A stretch of DNA of 64,000 bases, taken from NCBI GenBank assembly GCA_046345315.1, contig JBKDKA010000262.1:1-64000 (forward strand). Reading direction: 5' to 3'. Below, piece by piece: positions 34,591-42,538 of the stretch. The first letter of the stretch is position 1; every line of letters starts with the position of its first letter. Source of the DNA: F1-80-MAGs062 sp046345315 (GTDB taxonomy: Bacteria; Planctomycetota; Planctomycetia; Planctomycetales; Planctomycetaceae). A program made the translations under genes and the position numbers. The notes below the pieces were generated by a model. It was not told where the DNA came from. It saw nothing but the letters and a program-made list of their open reading frames with translations, and did no database searches.

Positions 34591-35280
34591 TTACTCGCTC
34601 AGGATCGTCGCCTTCTTTACAAAGTCAAGATTGGGAAAACTGCCGTTGAGATACTCGTTACCCCGACTGGTAATGGCCCCCTGATCCGGACGTTCCCCAT
34701 AACCGGAATAAATCGCATCCACGTTCTGCATCCCCTCGATCACCTCACCGAATGGCGCAAAGCCGTCACTGTCCAGCTGAGAATTATCTCCGAAATTGAT
34801 GAACACCTGTGTGGTTCTTGAATTTGGCTGACCGGTTTTTGCAAACGTCATGAATCCACGCTGATTGCTCTTCCGCACCGGATCATCCTGAATCTCACGT
34901 TTCCACCGAGCGTTCAGATCCGGATCTCCGTTCATTCCAAACTGCACCATGAATCCGGGAACAACACGGAAGAAACGACATTCGTCGTAGAACCCGCTTT
35001 TGACAAGTTCATAAAACTGCTGTGCTCCGATGGGAGCCCAGTCTCGGTGAACCTCAACAGTAAATTGACCCGCGGATGTCTCGAATCGCACCCGATATAC
35101 GCCTTCTTTCGGGACATCTGAATCCGAACGGACCGTGCCCTCATTCTCCCCGGCAACCTCTGCTGCCTTTTTCACGGGAGGAGAACTATCTCCGAGATTG
35201 GCTCCGGAACAACCAGCGGCCAGTATGCTGATGATCGCAAGAGTCGGAAACCGAATGGGTACAGATACGGCCCTCAACAT
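34591..35280 (-). CDS. Lipoprotein peptidyl-prolyl cis-trans isomerase, cyclophilin type
   Basis: A 229-residue exported cyclophilin. A lipoprotein signal ends with the lipobox LAAGCSG (Cys near residue 19), then a charged linker (residues 25-50). The cyclophilin domain carries FRVVPGFMVQFG, RKSNQRGFMTFAKTGQPNSRTTQVFINF and DGFAPFGEVIEGM, including the catalytic Arg in FRVVPGF and the FAK-Q-NSRTTQ-F motif. The start is ATG 35280; the frame runs 117 codons further upstream without a conserved sequence. It probably assists protein folding outside the cytoplasmic membrane. Confidence 0.92.
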   Translation of the reverse strand: MLRAVSVPIRFPTLAIISILAAGCSGANLGDSSPPVKKAAEVAGENEGTVRSDSDVPKEGVYRVRFETSAGQFTVEVHRDWAPIGAQQFYELVKSGFYDECRFFRVVPGFMVQFGMNGDPDLNARWKREIQDDPVRKSNQRGFMTFAKTGQPNSRTTQVFINFGDNSQLDSDGFAPFGEVIEGMQNVDAIYSGYGERPDQGAITSRGNEYLNGSFPNLDFVKKATILSE

Positions 35281-35551
35281 ATTCGATCGTCTCTCTGATG
35301 TGACAATGATCTGAGTTCGCCGGGAAAATTCAGTCGCTGATTGACCACCTGATGCAGACCGTCCCATTTGAGCGTACTCTGCCTGAAACTCGCGTGAAGT
35401 CACCTGCAAGGCTGTCGACAAAAGCCCGCAGAATGGTAACCTCGAAGCCCATAAGGACAGCGCCAGGCAGCCTGATCCTGCAGAATTGTCGTCAAGGGAC
35501 AGTAAAGTGCCAATGGCGAAAACGCAAGTTCCCGGTAATCGTCTCGTGACC

Positions 35552-35599
35552 GAAAAAAACAGACCCCGAAGGGCGACAGCGCCACCTTCCGGGGTCTGA
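35552..35599 (-). terminator. Rho-independent terminator of hsp20
   Basis: On the minus strand a 13-bp stem (CAGACCCCGGAAGG with CCTTCGGGGTCTG, one bulged base) is followed by seven T (complement of the A-run at 35553-35559). It lies about 85 bp after the hsp20 stop. Confidence 0.92.
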
Positions 35600-35681
35600 G
35601 ACTCAAACCTGCCGAACGTCGCAGACGTCACTGACGACGAACTCGGCGAGCATCACGACGGCTCCTGATCCGAAGGTTTCG

Positions 35682-36122
35682 TCAGGAATCCGCTTTTGTT
35701 CGGATTGAGATCTTTTTCGACTGAGTCTGCTGCGCTTTCGGCACAGTGATCTTCAGTACTCCGTTGATGTATTCCGCATCAATCCCATCCGACTGAACCT
35801 CTCCGGCCAGCTGAATCCGACGGACGACTTTCGCGTAATGCCGCTCGTCGACGAGCAGGCTCTGATTCTCGGCGCACTCCGGCTTCTTCCGCTCAGCAGA
35901 AATCGCCAACACTCCCTCCTCGAATTCGACCTCAATCTCTGCCGGCGTCCTGCCCGGAAGGTCGCATTCGATCTGAAAACGATCTTCCTGTTCGTTCACT
36001 GCCACTGGAGGAAATCCAGCAACGACCTGAACCGGCCGAAACGCCTGACGCACGATTCGATTGAGCCCACGATCCAGATCACAAAACAACCCGTTCCGAT
36101 AGTTTCCCGTTTCGCAGTTCAT
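35682..36122 (-). CDS. Small heat-shock protein, Hsp20/alpha-crystallin family
   Basis: A 146-residue ATP-independent chaperone that holds unfolding proteins. The alpha-crystallin domain (about residues 40-140) reads FQIECDLPGRTPAEIEVEFEEGVLAISAERK, with the hallmark A-x-x-x-n-G-v-L as YINGVLKITVPK. The N-terminus (MNCETGNYRNGLFCDLDRGLN) is short and the C-terminal tail has no clear IxI motif beyond ISIR. The start is ATG 36122 with GGAG 7 bases upstream. The gene is divergent from the ATP-grasp gene, with two palindromic sites between them. Confidence 0.93.
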   Translation of the reverse strand: MNCETGNYRNGLFCDLDRGLNRIVRQAFRPVQVVAGFPPVAVNEQEDRFQIECDLPGRTPAEIEVEFEEGVLAISAERKKPECAENQSLLVDERHYAKVVRRIQLAGEVQSDGIDAEYINGVLKITVPKAQQTQSKKISIRTKADS

Positions 36123-36353
36123 GTTCACTCTCCATCAAGAATTTGAAGACCTCAAACCAACTCCCGAAACGACCGCGGACCAACCTTCAGAAGACCCTTC
36201 AGCCATCTGCGGCCATTCCTGCGGCTTCGCAATTCCCGAAATGCACACTCCGTGCCAAACCAGAATGAACAATCACAAAACTATTCCATAAAAAGACTTA
36301 CGTCACACACGGAAAACAACAGCCATATTGACACATCTTAATCCACCCAAAAA

Positions 36354-36418
36354 ATGCCATTTTGGCACCAAAAGGCATCCTCTTCGCGACTGCGTTTCAA
36401 TAAGTGCCATTATGGCAC
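36354..36418. promoter_or_regulatory. Two TGCCA-TGGCA palindromic operator sites
   Basis: ATGCCATTTTGGCAC at 36354-36368 and GTGCCATTATGGCAC at 36404-36418 share the arms TGCCA/TGGCA. The second is a perfect 15-base palindrome apart from its centre. Their centres are 50 bp apart, close to five helical turns, which suits cooperative binding of a dimeric regulator between the divergent hsp20 and ATP-grasp genes. Half-sites (GCCATATTG near 36322, CTGGCAC near 36426) may extend the array. The regulator is unknown; the sites do not match the CIRCE or ROSE heat-shock elements. Confidence 0.7.
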
Positions 36419-36556
36419 TTTATATCTGGCACTGAATTCGCCGCGAACCATCTCCGATGATTTCTGTCTGTTTTTTCCGCACGAATATCGAACATGGCAT
36501 AGGCTTTGCGTTCAACTCCCTCTGAACGATGGCCACAGACAGATCGGGAGTCTCGA

Positions 36557-38014
36557 ATGTTGCAGGAAAACAAAGAAATATTGGCGAACAGCCCTGCAAT
36601 AGACCCGCGAGGCCCTGTCGCTGATCGAGTCATGCCATGGGTTCCGATGCCTTCACGTAACGCAGAACACGCTGCATTCCTCAGCACTGAGAGCCTCGAT
36701 CAGTGCGTCGGCGGCCTGCCGGATCAGGGATCAGCCGCAGAATCGGCCCATCCGCGCTGGAGTTCATTGACTCTGAGTGAACCGGTTTCAGGTCCCGCAG
36801 CTGAATTCGTTGCTCATTGCGACAACTCACCGTCAAAGATTGATGTTCAGCATCACTGGAGCCTCCTCCGTTCGGGTCTTGAGCAGAGATTCGAAGCCGT
36901 CAACAGATTCCTGACGGATGTGCTGACAGACGGCCATATCCCGGAGTTCGTTCTCCGTCACTCGTCCGCGATGAAGTTCCTCCGATCACAGCCTCGATCA
37001 CTCCAGGGACTCCGACCGGGAATTGGAAAATGGACCTGGCTTGCGTCGACCGATATCTACGTCAGCGGTGACGGCGAATTTCTTATTCTCGACCATAACT
37101 TTTCCTGTCCCACCGGATTTGAAAAGCTGGCCGGATTGTTACGAACCCGCAGCGACGGATTGCTTCGAGATGGTCACGATCCAGTCGCGTCATGGCTCGA
37201 AGGTCGTATGCAGTTCGGCTGGTGCGGGCTCGAAGGAAACTCCGATCGACTTCGCACGGCAGTTCTGACCACGGGTTCATTTCACCCGGAGCAGTCTGAA
37301 CACAACTATCTGACAAGCCATCTGGGAGCTGCAGCAGTCAGAAATCGAGATGTGATCCTGAGACCGGATGGCCTGTATCTGAACCAGTCAGGTCATCCTG
37401 AACGGATTGATATTCTTGTTCGCCGAGTCGATGACGATCTGCTCGACCCCAACTGCTATCGCCCGGATTCGCTGATCGGCGTGCCCGGAATGGTCAAGGC
37501 ATGCCGAGAGTCTTCACTCTGCGTGCTGAACAGCCCCGGCACAGGCATCATGAATAACCGCGCAATCGGTGTGCTGATCCCTGAGATGATTCGGCACTAT
37601 CTGAAGGAATCGCCGATTCTCGATTCCGCAACCACACTGATCTGTGCAGACGAAGCAGATCGAGGGATGGTGCTGAGCCATCTCGATCGGTACAGCGTCC
37701 GCACGATTGATCCGCAGCATCCAAGACGTCCGTTTTTCGGATCGTCCTCCGGAAAAGCGGAAACGGCGGAACTGACTTCCAGCCTGCTCAGGAATCCGCA
37801 TCATTACGTTGCAAGACCGCTCATCGAAGACTGGAGTCGAGCAGTCGAAGGGTGCGCTGCGGGTTACAATCTTCGAGTATTTGCCGGCATCTCAGAGAAA
37901 TTTGACATGCTGCCGGCGGGTATCGGGCGAGCGTGCCAGCCAGACGGTGGTGCCACACTGGCGATCGCTAATGATTCGACGGCGTTCCTGGTGAACATGT
38001 CGGGCGAAGGCTAA
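36557..38014 (+). CDS. Circularly permuted ATP-grasp protein
   Basis: A protein of about 485 residues from the ATG at 36557, preceded by GGGAG 6 bases upstream (a GTG/ATG further upstream has no such site). Motifs match the circularly permuted type 2 ATP-grasp family (DUF404/DUF407-like): FLILDHNFSCPTGFEKL, HLGAAAVRNRDVILRPDGLYLN, IDILVRRVDDDLLDP, NSPGTGIMNNRAIGVLIPEMIRHYL and FFGSSSGKAETAEL. Family members are thought to make amide bonds to a peptide or protein substrate and often neighbour an alpha-E protein and a transglutaminase, absent here. The divergent hsp20 gene may be co-regulated. Substrate unknown. Confidence 0.82.
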   Translation: MLQENKEILANSPAIDPRGPVADRVMPWVPMPSRNAEHAAFLSTESLDQCVGGLPDQGSAAESAHPRWSSLTLSEPVSGPAAEFVAHCDNSPSKIDVQHHWSLLRSGLEQRFEAVNRFLTDVLTDGHIPEFVLRHSSAMKFLRSQPRSLQGLRPGIGKWTWLASTDIYVSGDGEFLILDHNFSCPTGFEKLAGLLRTRSDGLLRDGHDPVASWLEGRMQFGWCGLEGNSDRLRTAVLTTGSFHPEQSEHNYLTSHLGAAAVRNRDVILRPDGLYLNQSGHPERIDILVRRVDDDLLDPNCYRPDSLIGVPGMVKACRESSLCVLNSPGTGIMNNRAIGVLIPEMIRHYLKESPILDSATTLICADEADRGMVLSHLDRYSVRTIDPQHPRRPFFGSSSGKAETAELTSSLLRNPHHYVARPLIEDWSRAVEGCAAGYNLRVFAGISEKFDMLPAGIGRACQPDGGATLAIANDSTAFLVNMSGEG

Positions 38015-38076
38015 TCAATCGCATTGGCTTCTGAGACAGACTTCGTTGCCTTTCGAGACAGCTGAAGCATGCGAAC

Positions 38077-38787
38077 TCAGGTTCCATTACTCTGCGATCT
38101 TCCGGAAACCAGGGGCTTCTCCTGTCCCCTCCAGATTCGAACGATGTTGGATCGGTGCCTCCAGATAATCAGCGCCGGGATCAGGATCGAGAACGCAGTG
38201 AGCGAAAGAGCTGGCTTTGTGAATGCTCGGTCTCCCAGCATCCCGAGCTGAATCACGCAGAACGCCAGTGATGCGGCAATGGATCCGGCCGCTACAATTC
38301 TGCTGAATCCGAAGATGAGAGCAAAAACAACGACGGATCCAAGGGACGGCATCGGAGCCATGACGAGCACGACTCCAAGCGCTGTAGCAACACCTTTCCC
38401 GCCGCGGAAGCGAAGGTACACCGGCAACATATGGCCTACGATCGCAGCAACCCCCGTCGCAACCACAAGATGCCCCGCCAGTTCAGGTGACTTATCAATC
38501 ACTGAATAAAATGGCTTCAGGAACGAAAAGGCTTCTCCTGACCTCAGCACGCTGCTCCGCGAGGCGGAGACGACGGCGACGGGGACCATACCTTTCAGAG
38601 CGTCGAGAATCAGAACAAGGACGCCCCATCGCCACCCCAGAACCCGCCAGACATTCGTCGCCCCGGTATTTCCACTGCCGTGATTTCGAATATCGTCGTT
38701 CAGAACGGCGCGAGCAATCAGGTAACCGAACGGGATACCACCGATCAGAAACGCAGCAACGACAGAGATGAGAAAAACGGAAGTCAT
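38077..38787 (-). CDS. plsY: Acyl-phosphate glycerol-3-phosphate acyltransferase
   Basis: It adds the first acyl chain to glycerol-3-phosphate using acyl-phosphate. A 236-residue membrane protein with five helices. Motif 1 is GGIPFGYLIAR...GSGNTGATNVWRVLG, motif 2 is GHMLPVYLRFRGGKGVATALG, and a third motif follows in the last loop. The N-terminus MTSVFLISVVAAFLIGGIPFGY is standard. A separate P-loop kinase gene ends 37 bp upstream on the same strand, so the two may be co-transcribed. Confidence 0.94.
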   Translation of the reverse strand: MTSVFLISVVAAFLIGGIPFGYLIARAVLNDDIRNHGSGNTGATNVWRVLGWRWGVLVLILDALKGMVPVAVVSASRSSVLRSGEAFSFLKPFYSVIDKSPELAGHLVVATGVAAIVGHMLPVYLRFRGGKGVATALGVVLVMAPMPSLGSVVVFALIFGFSRIVAAGSIAASLAFCVIQLGMLGDRAFTKPALSLTAFSILIPALIIWRHRSNIVRIWRGQEKPLVSGRSQSNGT

Positions 38788-38824
38788 TCGGCCGAATCTT
38801 AACAGAGCTCCGCGATTCTGAAAT

Positions 38825-39445
38825 TCATCCCGCGATTCGGATCTGCCTCGAATCCCGAATCATCGCTTCCTGAAAATTCCGAATCAGCAGGTCCACTGAA
38901 CCGGAACCGTCGACAATCAGATCCGAGCAGGCCCGAACGTTCTTCTGCTGCCACTCCGCGAGCTCCCGTGCCACACTCAGATAGCCGTCACAGAATTCCG
39001 TGATCCAGCCAAGCCGTTCGGTGGATGTCATTCTGACTTCCGGGGCCTGAAGTTCCAGGCTCCACTTCCGAAGCTTTCGAATGACACCGATGTCTTCGGG
39101 CACATCAATCCAGACCTGAAGATCGATCTCGTCGGCCAGTCGTGCATCGCAGCGTCCCACCTGAGTCTCGAGGAGGACGACGGCACTGCTGGCTCGCGCC
39201 TCCTGGAGGCGTCGCACTGCTGCATCACGCCGTCGACGCTGAATCTCAAGGATCAGCCCCTGAATCTCAGGTCCGGTGCTCAACATTCCATCCTGCAGCA
39301 GTTGACGAAGTCGGTCCGGTGAAGCGTCGGGGGTGACGGGACAGGGTTCGTGACCGACTGGACGATCACATCCCCACGCACCACTGAGAAAATTAGCCAG
39401 AGTGGATTTTCCCGCTCCGAGTACTCCGGTGATGGCGATCAGCAT
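38825..39445 (-). CDS. P-loop kinase-like protein, unknown substrate
   Basis: A 206-residue P-loop NTPase. Walker A is GVLGAGKST (residues 7-15), with AITGVLGAGKSTLANFLSG at the N-terminus as in nucleoside and dephospho-CoA kinases. A strand-ending acidic pair (VVLLETQVG and LQVWIDVPED) could serve as Walker B, and the Arg-rich helix QRRRRDAAVRRL as part of the lid. It does not match a named kinase that I can identify. It lies 37 bp before plsY on the minus strand. Confidence 0.65.
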   Translation of the reverse strand: MLIAITGVLGAGKSTLANFLSGAWGCDRPVGHEPCPVTPDASPDRLRQLLQDGMLSTGPEIQGLILEIQRRRRDAAVRRLQEARASSAVVLLETQVGRCDARLADEIDLQVWIDVPEDIGVIRKLRKWSLELQAPEVRMTSTERLGWITEFCDGYLSVARELAEWQQKNVRACSDLIVDGSGSVDLLIRNFQEAMIRDSRQIRIAG

Positions 39446-39928
39446 AAATCTGAAGTTCCGGGTTCAAAGGTGCATCTGTCGATGCGAGAGCAGTTCTGCT
39501 GAGACGACCGAGCAACACGTCACGTTGAGCCTGTCGCTGGCCTTTCAGAGATCTGATCGACAACTGACCTCCTTCGAATCGGCAGATTCTGCCTGTCAGC
39601 CGGCGTCTTCCTCAGGATCACATTGACGTTTTCTGGTCCTGAGGATCGCGTTGTCCTGCCTGAGGATTCCCTGAAACGCACCAGCTCAGGCCTATTCCAC
39701 AGGCAGCGGAACAATCGGAATGACCGATTCTGGCAGAGCGATCCTTAAAATCGGAATATTTTCACAAGTTCCCGGGCCGGACTGATCGATACCCATTTCA
39801 GGCATTCAGTATCCAGTAGTTTTCAGGCCACTGATGCTCAGAGAATTGCGAACATTCAAGTCCGGGGTTTGCGGAGATTCATCAGAAACTCCATGACTCC
39901 CGGCAAACGCCCGAACCCTCTATCAGGA
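39446..39928. other. Intergenic stretch between divergent genes
   Basis: About 480 bp without a supported gene. It must hold promoters for the kinase-plsY unit (minus) and the lipoprotein gene (plus). Two CTGAGGAT(C/T) repeats near 39639-39668 are short and of unclear meaning. Confidence 0.45.
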
Positions 39929-40525
39929 ATGAAGACAATGCAGACGTTTGGCAGGCAAATACGACGAAGGGTCGTGCTGACGGCGATCTGCCTGATGTTA
40001 TTCTCCAGCAGCGGCTGTACGCTGACAACCGGCTTTGCGGGAGTGCTCTGGCAGTACATGGTCTTCTGGAAAACTCTGCCTCCCGTTCCTGTGCCGGCTT
40101 ATCTGAGCCAGCGTATGGAAGACAAGCTCTGGGAAGATGAGCGATACAATCGCGTGCCGGTCCTCGACCCGGTGGAAGGCGAGAACGCTCCGATCTTCTG
40201 CGTTGACTATCCCAGCGAGGACCAGGTCATTCGGGCCATGCCGGAAACGGGTGCCGGAGGATTTGCTTTCTTCCAGGAAACGTCCATGAACAATGTCAAG
40301 ATTGTCGTGGAACCTCTCGTGGATCGTCTCGACGAATGCAAAGTCTATCCGCTCGTCGGTCCCTGCCGACTGCATCACTGTCACTACAAGTGCACGATCT
40401 ATTACGACAAGACGATTCGAGCTTACTGGCCCATTCCATTCACACACGTCGACCAGTCGGTGGAAGTTGTCTACATCGATAAAGACCACCTGATTCGCTG
40501 TGCGGGCCCAACGGTTCCACAGTAG
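39929..40525 (+). CDS. Planctomycete lipoprotein, unknown function
   Basis: A protein of about 198 residues. A basic N-terminus (GRQIRRR) and hydrophobic core lead to the lipobox SSSGCT (Cys near residue 30). The mature part contains WEDERYNRVPVLDPVEGENAPIFC, QVIRAMPETGAGGFAF and Cys/His pairs (GPCRLHHCHYKCTIYYD), with a C-terminal HLIRCAGPTVPQ. The Cys/His cluster may form disulfides or bind metal. The start is ATG 39929 or ATG 39938; the latter has a better-spaced AGGA. I do not recognise a known family. Followed by a strong terminator. Confidence 0.7.
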   Translation: MKTMQTFGRQIRRRVVLTAICLMLFSSSGCTLTTGFAGVLWQYMVFWKTLPPVPVPAYLSQRMEDKLWEDERYNRVPVLDPVEGENAPIFCVDYPSEDQVIRAMPETGAGGFAFFQETSMNNVKIVVEPLVDRLDECKVYPLVGPCRLHHCHYKCTIYYDKTIRAYWPIPFTHVDQSVEVVYIDKDHLIRCAGPTVPQ

Positions 40526-40560
40526 GCTCTGTTCAACGAACAGTGCAATCTGAATCATGA

Positions 40561-40594
40561 AAACCCGTTCGGCTTTCCGAACGGGTTTTTTTTC
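40561..40594 (+). terminator. Rho-independent terminator
   Basis: AAAACCCGTTCGG and CCGAACGGGTTTT form a long stem with a short CTTT-type loop, followed by eight T in total. It ends the lipoprotein gene transcript. Confidence 0.95.
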
Positions 40595-40635
40595 GTTCCC
40601 AACAGAGCGTAACTCATTCTGAGGAAGAGACCCAC

Positions 40636-41220
40636 ATGAAGGTTCACGTCTCAGACCCCAGAGCTTTATTCCGAACCTCTGTCTTTCTGACGCTGATTAC
40701 TGTCCTGATGGCTGCGATCCTCTCCCGAATGGGTCGAGTCCTGGGATGCCTTTGCGGCAGCTGGATTCCGTGGTCATGGGACATCTGGTCTCGGCATAAC
40801 TCACAGCATCTCATTGACCCCTATTCGCTGACTCATGTTCTTCATGGAGTCATCCTCTGGGGAATTCTGAGCCTGAGTCTGTCTCGGCAGCGCCCCCAGG
40901 TTCTTTTCTGCCTTGCCATGGCGATTGAGGCTCTCTGGGAGATTGTCGAAAATTCTCCGATCGTGATCGACCGTTACCGAACCGTAACAATTTCGCTCGA
41001 TTATACCGGAGATTCGATTGTCAACTCGCTCGGCGATCTGGCCTCCTGTGCCATCGGATATCTCATTGCGGTTCGCCTGCAAATTGTCCGGTCCACATTG
41101 CTCTTCGCCGCCTGCGAACTGTTACTGCTGGTCACGATTCGCGACTGCCTTGTGCTCAACGTGGTCATGCTTCTTTTCCCGGTGGAAGCCATTCGACAAT
41201 GGCAGTCCGCTCTTCGATAA
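40636..41220 (+). CDS. DUF2585 (UPF0314) membrane protein
   Basis: A 194-residue integral membrane protein with about five helices. The DUF2585 signature is clear: SWDIWSRHNSQHLIDPYSLTHVLHGVILWG (here starting near residue 47) and EALWEIVENSPIVIDRYRTVTISLDYTGDSIVNSLGDL. The conserved His, Glu and Asp residues in the membrane region suggest an enzymatic or metal role, but the family has no known function. AGGAAGAG precedes the ATG. A separate transcript from the upstream lipoprotein because of the terminator. Confidence 0.88.
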   Translation: MKVHVSDPRALFRTSVFLTLITVLMAAILSRMGRVLGCLCGSWIPWSWDIWSRHNSQHLIDPYSLTHVLHGVILWGILSLSLSRQRPQVLFCLAMAIEALWEIVENSPIVIDRYRTVTISLDYTGDSIVNSLGDLASCAIGYLIAVRLQIVRSTLLFAACELLLLVTIRDCLVLNVVMLLFPVEAIRQWQSALR

Positions 41221-41449
41221 CCCGCTTTCTGATCTCTTTACTGAGACACATTCTGCGACGGGATTCTGAGGTATCGGAGTGCGTCAGCGGCAATTCTGAC
41301 TGAGAAGTTTTCGACGGCGCTGAGACAGTTCAACGAGACGCCACCGGTCGCTACACTTCGCGAGGCCTCGGCTTCGGAGTCCAGACTGAATCAGCAGTGA
41401 ACTGGAAGCTTTCTCCGGGACGAACACGTCTGTTGCGGAATCCGGTTCC
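41221..41449. other. Intergenic stretch upstream of pyrD
   Basis: About 230 bp, no gene or hairpin recognised; probably holds the pyrD promoter. Confidence 0.4.
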
Positions 41450-42367
41450 ATGTGTGATCTCTCGGTAACTCTTGGTCGACTCAAACTCCGAAATCCGATA
41501 CTTGTGGCCTCCGGCACCTTTGGTTATGCCAAAGAGATGACGGCATATGTCGATTTCCCGACCATTGGCGGAATCATTCCCAAGACGGTCACACCACAGC
41601 CTCGTCCGGGAAATCCTCCACCGAGAACCGTTGAAACAGCAAGCGGACTGCTGAATTCCATCGGGCTCGACAATGACGGCTTCGATCAGTTTCTGTCGGA
41701 GAAACTTCCCTGGCTGGCTTCGCTCGACACATCGCTCATCGTCAACATCGCGGCAAAGACTCGCGACGAGTTTCGTGCGATGGCTGAGCGTCTGGAAGGG
41801 CAACCTGGCGTTTCCGGAATTGAGCTGAATATTTCCTGCCCGAATGTTTCCGGAGGTGTCGATTTCGGCACAGACCCTGCCCTCGCCGCCGAAGTTGTGA
41901 AGACTGTCCGAGAAGCCTGCAGTCTCCCAGTGATTGCCAAGTTGACACCCAATGTCACCAGCGTAATTCCGATCGCACAGGCCGTGGCCGACGCTGGCTG
42001 TGACGCGGTTTCCCTGGTGAACACATTTCAGGGAATGGCAATCAACTGGAAGAAACAGATCCCGATTCTCGGAAACACTCTCGGAGGACTCAGCGGGCCA
42101 GCCATCAAACCACTGGCACTTCGAATCGTCTGGCAGGTCGCCCGCAGTGTCCGAATCCCGATCATCGGCATCGGTGGAATTCAGTCCATCGACGATGTCA
42201 TGGAGTTTCTGGTCGCAGGAGCTTCAGCAGTTCAGGTCGGCACAGCCAGTTTTTATAATCCCGGGATCGCCTGTCAGCTGGTCTCCGAACTCCCGGATGC
42301 TCTCCGTGTCCTGAACGCAGACGCCGTCAGCAGTATTGTCGGATCCATCAGGACGAAAACCGGCTGA
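41450..42367 (+). CDS. pyrD: Dihydroorotate dehydrogenase, class 1B catalytic subunit
   Basis: It oxidises dihydroorotate to orotate in pyrimidine synthesis with FMN. Motifs are NPILVASGTFGYAKEM, K45 in IIPKTVTPQP, NSIGLDNDG, the catalytic Cys130 in ELNISCPNVSGGVDFG, AKLTPN, SLVNTFQGMAI and GIGGIQSIDDVMEFLVAGASAVQVGTA. Cys as catalytic base and a length of 305 residues fit class 1B, which normally works with PyrK; pyrK is not in the window. A dispersed repeat lies between it and trpS. Confidence 0.95.
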   Translation: MCDLSVTLGRLKLRNPILVASGTFGYAKEMTAYVDFPTIGGIIPKTVTPQPRPGNPPPRTVETASGLLNSIGLDNDGFDQFLSEKLPWLASLDTSLIVNIAAKTRDEFRAMAERLEGQPGVSGIELNISCPNVSGGVDFGTDPALAAEVVKTVREACSLPVIAKLTPNVTSVIPIAQAVADAGCDAVSLVNTFQGMAINWKKQIPILGNTLGGLSGPAIKPLALRIVWQVARSVRIPIIGIGGIQSIDDVMEFLVAGASAVQVGTASFYNPGIACQLVSELPDALRVLNADAVSSIVGSIRTKTG

Positions 42368-42423
42368 ACCGAATCACAGAATCGCCATTTCTACTTCCCA
42401 TTTCACGAATCGAATCCGTTTAG

Positions 42424-42525
42424 AGGCTCTGACAAAACCGGGACAGGCACCCTTCTCCGCCAAAACGTGTGAAAATTTTCAGAGTTGCCCGGGAGTCCGT
42501 CCCCGTTTTGTCAGGCGTTCTTAGA
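42424..42525 (-). repeat. Dispersed palindromic repeat, copy 6 (variant ends)
   Basis: Outer ends differ from the other copies and are perfectly inverted: TCTGACAAAACCGGGACAGG at the left and CCGTTTTGTCAGG at the right, with inner GGGAGTCCGTCCCC. It ends about 14 bp before the trpS start, so it lies in the trpS untranslated leader or promoter. Confidence 0.8.
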
Positions 42526-42538
42526 ATCGTATCTGTTT

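Noticed and set aside
33979..34821. 280-codon plus-strand frame
   Set aside because: It crosses the ilvB start and the cyclophilin end in antisense and shows no family resemblance.
36362..36378. Possible sigma-54 promoter (TTGGCACC ... GGCA)
   Set aside because: The spacing between GG and GC is one base short of the consensus and the site is part of a palindrome that fits an operator better.
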